From: Allodiplogaster sudhausi
Lineage: Eukaryota; Nematoda; Chromadorea; Rhabditida; Diplogasteridae
Assembly (NCBI GenBank): GCA_945643635.1
Contig: CALZFC010000251.1
Location: 2,529,001-2,593,000 of the forward strand
Direction of reading: 5' to 3'
DNA: 64,000 nucleotides
A model generated the notes under the pieces. That model did not search any database and had not been told where the DNA came from. It saw only the letters and a program-made list of their open reading frames with translations. The position numbers and the translations under genes are program-made. Positions 59,140 to 64,000 of the stretch are shown piece by piece. Within the stretch, counting starts at the first letter, position 1, and the number at the start of each line of letters is the position of its first letter.

Positions 59140-59275
59140 TTGTCCAAGACATGTCAAGGACAATCGGTCATGACCGTTCCAAAATAAAACGAACACATGT
59201 CCTGGACACATCCACTTCTGCCTATCTTAATACACAGGGGTCTAGGACATGTCTAAGACATGTCCTGGAACCTTC
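59140..59275. repeat. Palindromic GACATGTC-rich repeat
   Basis: GTCCAAGACATGTCAAGGAC at one end and AGACATGTCCTGG at the other, with an internal CCTATCTTAATACACAGGGG. A related segment (CCTATCTTAATACACATGGG) occurs at about 37585. It replaces the region where receptor 2 exons 6-7 should be. Confidence 0.55.
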
Positions 59276-60113
59276 GCACTCTCTTTTTCTTTCTCTCTCC
59301 CTCTCTCTCTCTCTCGCTTTCCTCTAGGAGCGCCTCAAATGGGAACTCGAACCAGTGGCGGCCTTCTGTCTTGATTCTCGTTACTTCGCTCGTCTTCATT
59401 GTGTGTCGTTTGCCAGAGACTGTAAGTGATGCGCCAATAGAATTATAAGTGTGTGAATACGAAAAAATAGGAACAAGTAATCTCTTTAAATTACATTCTC
59501 AAACTTCTTAAATTCACGCTTGTTCATTCTGGCAAACGAGCACGAGTTCAAAAAAGTAGGTTTTTTGATACCATTAATGGAGAAGAAGAAGAAGAACGTT
59601 TAGCTTTTGTATTTTCTTATTTTCCTCGGCCTCGATGAGTGGGCCTGGCACGAACTCGTTGCTTTCAGCCTAATCGGTTTATGCCTCTCGTGAGTAATTT
59701 TTATTATTGTTTTATTTATTTTCATAATAAATAATAAACAACACTACTGATCAAAGATGCTTTCAAAATGATACTTATAGCCTTTCTTTTAAATCTTATA
59801 TAAGGATTTAAGGTGTTATATAATTTATAGATATATAAATTTTTAATATATATATATATTTTTTTTTATTTATTTATTTATACATATATATTTTTAATAA
59901 TTATTTTATTATATATATTAAATTATGTTATTATATATTATTTACAGATATGTTCTCGATGTGTACCTCAACGGGATTTTTTTAAAGGAGTATCGTAGGG
60001 TGGTTGGCCGTTTTTTTTGCTATTGCCAATCTCGCCACAGTAGAATCGATTGCAACAATCGCAGCGCAGCCCTCACGCAGTCCCGACAAAGTGACAACCG
60101 TTCTTTACCTTAA

Positions 60114-61175
60114 CAGTATTAGTAAATAACGAGTTTTTACTATAACTCTAGTCTATTGTGCAACTTTAAGAGAGCTCATAAACTCAGCTTTTTCTATGCT
60201 TGTGTGATGTAAATAATGAATATGCTTAAGCTAGAACAATACGGAGTTGATGGCTCAAATGGATTAGCCAATTCCGTCACTAGATTCGGGATACTCGCAA
60301 TACAATTAGTTCGCCAACAAGCAAATGGAGCAAATAGAATGCTCCGGACCTGCCAGGGCAATCCTGGGAGGAGTTGATCTCGCAGAAAAATTTGTTGATG
60401 TTGTCGTCGTAGACAATAGCCTATCTGTCTAATAACAAATTCAAGAAATCGATTTAATACCGGGAGTTGTTGACTTCGTAATAATATTTGAAATTACTTT
60501 TTTTGTTATTATTTCAATACAGAAAAATATAGAATGAAGAAGTAAAATTGTTGTTATTTCAGCTTTTTTCGATCGCCTCCTTATATAGGCGCTTCTGCTA
60601 TGAAAACCTCGGGTGCTCTAGCTCTCGAAAAGAATGTGTAAATAGTTATTAAGAAAAAAGGAATGAAGCTGGGATGAGAGAAACTTTTGTAAATATTGTC
60701 TTCAATCACAATAATTCATATTATCATTGTTGCTAATGGCATATATAATTCCAGTAAGGTGAGACCTTCATGAAGTGAGCTGACCTGAAAAAGCGTCAGT
60801 ACGAGATGCTTGGAGAATTATGTTTGATGTTAAACAGTTTGTTAGCGGAACCACATTCCCTTTCTGCAAGGGTACCAGTGTGAGAATTGCTTCGCACTCG
60901 CTTTGTTATGATTCATTCATCGCCGGGCGGGTTATCTTCATCTCGGTCTGAGTCAACTTGTTGTCTCCGTCTACGCATTCGTTGCTCGCCGTGCCCTTCT
61001 TGTTCTAAATCTCCATTCGAGCGATGAAGCCTAGCTGCAAGAGTTTTCTTTATTACAATATTTGCAATATTGCTACATATTTTTTGATTGATTAATTGAT
61101 ATATTATGGTTCATTATTAATAAATAAATGAAATATATACATATGCGCATGTATATTGTATGTATATATGTATGT
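60114..61175. other. Intergenic stretch after receptor 2
   Basis: No gene or known repeat recognised, apart from A/T-rich stretches. Confidence 0.5.
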
Positions 61176-61180
61176 ACATA

Positions 61181-61325
61181 TATAGAAGAGCAAACACCAA
61201 GCATAAGGAGGTAGAAAAGTCATTCGTATACTCCTACGCGACTAACGTGAATACGAATTTACAAGAAAATGTGCATTGTGCAAATTTAGACTAGCGCGCA
61301 ACAACTATGGGAATGTTACGCAATC
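61181..61325 (+). promoter_or_regulatory. Conserved upstream block of receptor gene 3
   Basis: Matches the block at 51126-51290, with TTTAGACTAGCG and GAATGTTACGCAAT cores in the same order. Confidence 0.5.
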
Positions 61326-62142
61326 TATGAGAGAAGCAAGGCGACCGTGGAAATGAACACAACTAAACATATCCCTGAAGAAAGTGCGTGAACTTTGGAA
61401 ATTTCAATAATATTCCAATTCATCGATGATGGCAGGACGACTGTAACAAAATCCTTGTGTGCCAACCTCTTCCATCATCCTTCAAATTCCCAAGAATGAC
61501 CACGACTCATGGCGCTCCACGGAATCCATAATCGATTAGGAAACCTCAACTTATCCTCAGTTTCCTTAACCCATAGTGCATTCAAGAGTTCTTTTCATGT
61601 TCTATACGTCTGTATAGGTTTTGTTCTTGTACAATGAGAAGTACGTTGCCTGAGCACTATCAAACTTTAAGGGCTAAAAAAGCTGGGCATTTTCCTGTTT
61701 CTCTTTTTTGTTGTTTAGACCAATAATATGCCCATTAAAGTTTATATTTTCATTTTTATATCTCAACAAAGCGCGGCGCAACCTCCTCAGACTTGCATCC
61801 AACTCGCCTTAAAGGGCAGCGGGCCTTTAAATTTATTTCCTCATTGCAAACGAACAAGGCATCTTCTGATTCCTAGATCACGTGCAATCGATTCCTCATA
61901 CCAGAATGCACCAATAAGGAACTTTCGAACAAAATACATGCTGGCCGATTTTGGCCGCCTTTATTCTCTTGATTCTCTCGCCAATCGCTTCATATACACG
62001 TAGAAGATCGTGAGCTTAAGATGTTGCAGGCTCTCATTTGGAAATGGCATACACGCGTTATATGAAATTACGCGAAAGAAAATACTTTAACGACTTAATT
62101 TTTTCTCGTACATCGCTTACCCTACAGGTTCAGCAGGCATAT

Positions 62143-64000
62143 ATGGCTTATATCGAATCTTCCTCCGATGTCTTGTATTATTTCATTTACCCCGCTGTTC
62201 TCGTGCTAGGTATCTTTTATTATAAAAAGTTTTTATTTTATTCTTTAAAGGAGAGCAAAACTATAATCGTTAGCTTTCCTAATTTGCATGGCCATTGAAG
62301 TCGCATCTCAAAATCACGTGGCCTGTCTTTCTGTTTGACAAAATGCTGTTGTAAATAAAAGCTTGAGTTTTAGGCTCCTAGTACATACATATATGCGTTG
62401 CCAACGAGATAAAGATAGAGTTTTACTTTACTCAAAATTTAATTTAAATTATTCTTAAATTTCAGGAGTAGTAAACCAGTCCTTCAACTTCCTCATACTA
62501 AGTCAACTGAAGTCGGATGGATTAATATATCTCAAGGTTTCTTTGAGCTTTTTTCTCTAATTGATGTGATTGATTAGTTTGCCATCTCTTATAATTAAAT
62601 GCATAAATACATATACATTTCTCTAACGCGAGACTAGCAAATAGATATGTATCTATTTGGAAATCTCAAAATTTTCAAATTTATTTTAGTTTGAGATTTT
62701 TTTAAAAGAGAAATTTGAGACACAGACAGACACGGCAGCCCACAACCATTTAGCCCTTACTAAAATCGTTCACCAACATGCATTGATTCATCGCTCCAGA
62801 AAAGTGTTCGGAGCCTATTGGTACGCAGCCAATTTGAAATCGTTAGCTGCATATATCAAAAAATTGAATTTGTCAGCGCACAGACTGCGTAGCTGTTGGT
62901 TATAAATAGAACCGCTTTTGTCAGTTGTTAAATTATACCATCCCACGGTGGAAAATTGGGTCATGCATTTCACGGAGTTGCCTATCAGTGTTACCTATTT
63001 GGATGACCGGGTTTGAAAGGCCGTGCCCCGCTACGTATAAATTTGAGACACATTCCCACAGGCGTCTGTGCTCGCTGACGTAATCAGCCAGATCGATTTT
63101 ATCCTCCTATTCTGTTGCGAGCATCCAACCGCTGATCTGTACAATTCGTACATCATCTCTCTCTTCTACTACAACTTTTGCCTTGGAATTGGCAACTGGA
63201 CCCAAATATGCAGGTGCATACATACATACATACATACATACTCCTTCTAAATTACTCCAATAAAATTTTGTAAATTGACAAAAAAATAATGAATTTCCTG
63301 CATAAATGAACTAGCTCTCCTTCCATATTATACTTTAAACTTCATTCTACTCTTTATGTGTACACCATTCTCTTATAAAGTTTTATCAAAGTAACTATTT
63401 GATCTAAAAATACATTTAAATTCAGCTCGAACTTCATCCTCGCGATGTGTATAGAAAGATGCATCGCCGTTTATCTTCCGCATAGTTTCAAGCGTATAGG
63501 TTGGAATGATAAAATTAGTATGCATCGGAGACAGACATAAAGTGAAAGACAGACATGAAATTCGGAGAAGTAAGCGAGAGAGTGAGAGAAGCAGAGGTGC
63601 AGAGAGAGAGAGAGAGAGAGATAGAGAGAGAATACAAATACGCTGCAGGAAAAGCCTCCAGATTCATCGTAATCAGCGTAATAGTTGTCTTCGCCTTCGC
63701 CATGTCCATACCTATCGCTCTCTCATACTACTTGGTCGAGTTTATCGACACTGATGATGAAATGACGTCATTCATTTCGTACAATTACAATCTAACTTTT
63801 TAGTGTTTATGAAATTGCCTATGTAAAAACGGTTTTCAGGAGAATCCCCGCAGTACGCTTTCGAAATTTAAAAATCCTGTCAATTAGACTTGCAAGTCCT
63901 TTTAATAAGCCTTGCGCACCAAATTCATGTCAGTGAGACTTTCGCCTCGCAAAATCCTGTCAATACGCCTTTCTTGTGCACAATCCCAACAATCAGACTT
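62143..64000 (+). CDS. Seven-transmembrane receptor, array copy 3 (runs off window)
   Basis: Exons 62143-62209 (MAYIESSSDVLYYFIYPAVL), 62466-62536, 63062-63213 (TADLYNSYIISLFYYNF; GIGNWTQIC), 63426-63499 (FILAMCIERCIAVYLPHSFK) and 63595 to about 63778 (TM4 FIVISVIVVFAFAMSIPIAL). Sizes of exons 1-4 are identical to copy 1. Exon 5 is longer, because of a GA microsatellite coding for alternating Arg/Glu before TM4, and its end differs by one base relative to copy 1 at the GTAC donor. Exons 6-10 would lie beyond 64000. The ATG is 15 nt after CCCTACAG. Intron 2 is expanded (62537-63061). Confidence 0.72.

Larger units (their letters stand above)
57862..60113 (+). pseudogene. Seven-transmembrane receptor, array copy 2, broken
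   Basis: Exons matching copy 1: 57862-57928 (MEHVKSFYDVIKYIIYPAAL), 58158-58228, 58394-58545, 58673-58746 (FILVMCIERCIAVYLPHIFK), 58805 to about 58983, 59328-59421 (SVLILVTSLVFIVCRLP), 59604-59689 and 59948-60113 (YVLDVYLNGIFLKEYRRVVG). Defects: a TAG stop at 58478-58480 in exon 3; the exon 5 donor GTAC changed to GGAC; and no exons 6-7 (second extracellular loop and TM5), where a repeat at about 59140-59275 now lies. Exon 2 is duplicated in tandem. It cannot encode a full receptor. Confidence 0.8.

Noticed and set aside
61728..62003. 91-codon ORF upstream of receptor 3
   Set aside because: The same region is repeated upstream of other receptor copies with frame-breaking differences, so it is duplicated noncoding flank.

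Overview
This is a eukaryotic, almost certainly nematode, genomic window. Genes are split by short AT-rich introns ending in TTTCAG-like acceptors, and there is a cluster of secreted proteins built from two C-type lectin domains plus a C-terminal CUB domain, a nematode-typical architecture. There is also a tandem array of small-exon seven-transmembrane receptor genes whose first exons begin a fixed short distance after a splice acceptor, as expected for spliced-leader trans-splicing. I cannot name the species.

Layout. (1) 0-5 kb, minus strand: a possible mitochondrial bS21 exon at the window edge, an intact 7-exon 280-residue gene of unknown function, and a multi-exon CACTA/EnSpm-like transposase gene with an N-terminal zinc finger. 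(2) 5-8 kb: a graveyard of housekeeping-gene fragments: ATP synthase OSCP with a perfect 62-bp-arm inverted duplication, ubiquitin pieces and one eS27 exon. (3) 8.5-9.7 kb: a hAT element with TIRs, TSD and GGCCC-rich subterminal arrays. (4) 10.8-31 kb: three full-length lectin-lectin-CUB genes (A minus, B plus, C plus) and one CUB remnant. A and B are head-to-head inverted copies with mirrored promoters. The neighbourhood holds a CR1-like LINE, palindromic TTAA-flanked elements, MITEs and a hAT MITE, several of them inside the introns of C. (5) 31.38-37.45 kb: a 6.1-kb satellite of a 26-bp monomer with higher-order structure. (6) 38-41.1 kb: a Myb/SANT-like gene and a glycine-rich repeat-protein gene, each carrying an in-frame stop. 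(7) 41.9-45.2 kb: a giant inverted repeat (arms about 1.36 kb) around lectin remnants. (8) 45.7-50.3 kb: a fourth, decayed lectin-lectin-CUB gene. (9) 51-64 kb: a receptor array with one apparently intact gene (10 exons, 381 aa), an orphan first exon, a broken copy and a copy running off the end.

Functionally, the lectin-CUB proteins are predicted to be secreted. By analogy with nematode clec families they may bind glycans in gut or immune contexts. The receptors look like rhodopsin-type chemosensory or peptide GPCRs. Both families grew by local duplication and are being eroded by repeats.

The most unusual themes are: repeated use of GC-AG introns (and two apparent GA-AG introns) with every exon phase still fitting; exact short inverted duplications inside coding exons; and a satellite that carries a heat-shock-element-like GAAnnTTC in nearly every monomer. 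All coordinates for spliced genes come from manual exon phasing and were not tested against transcripts.
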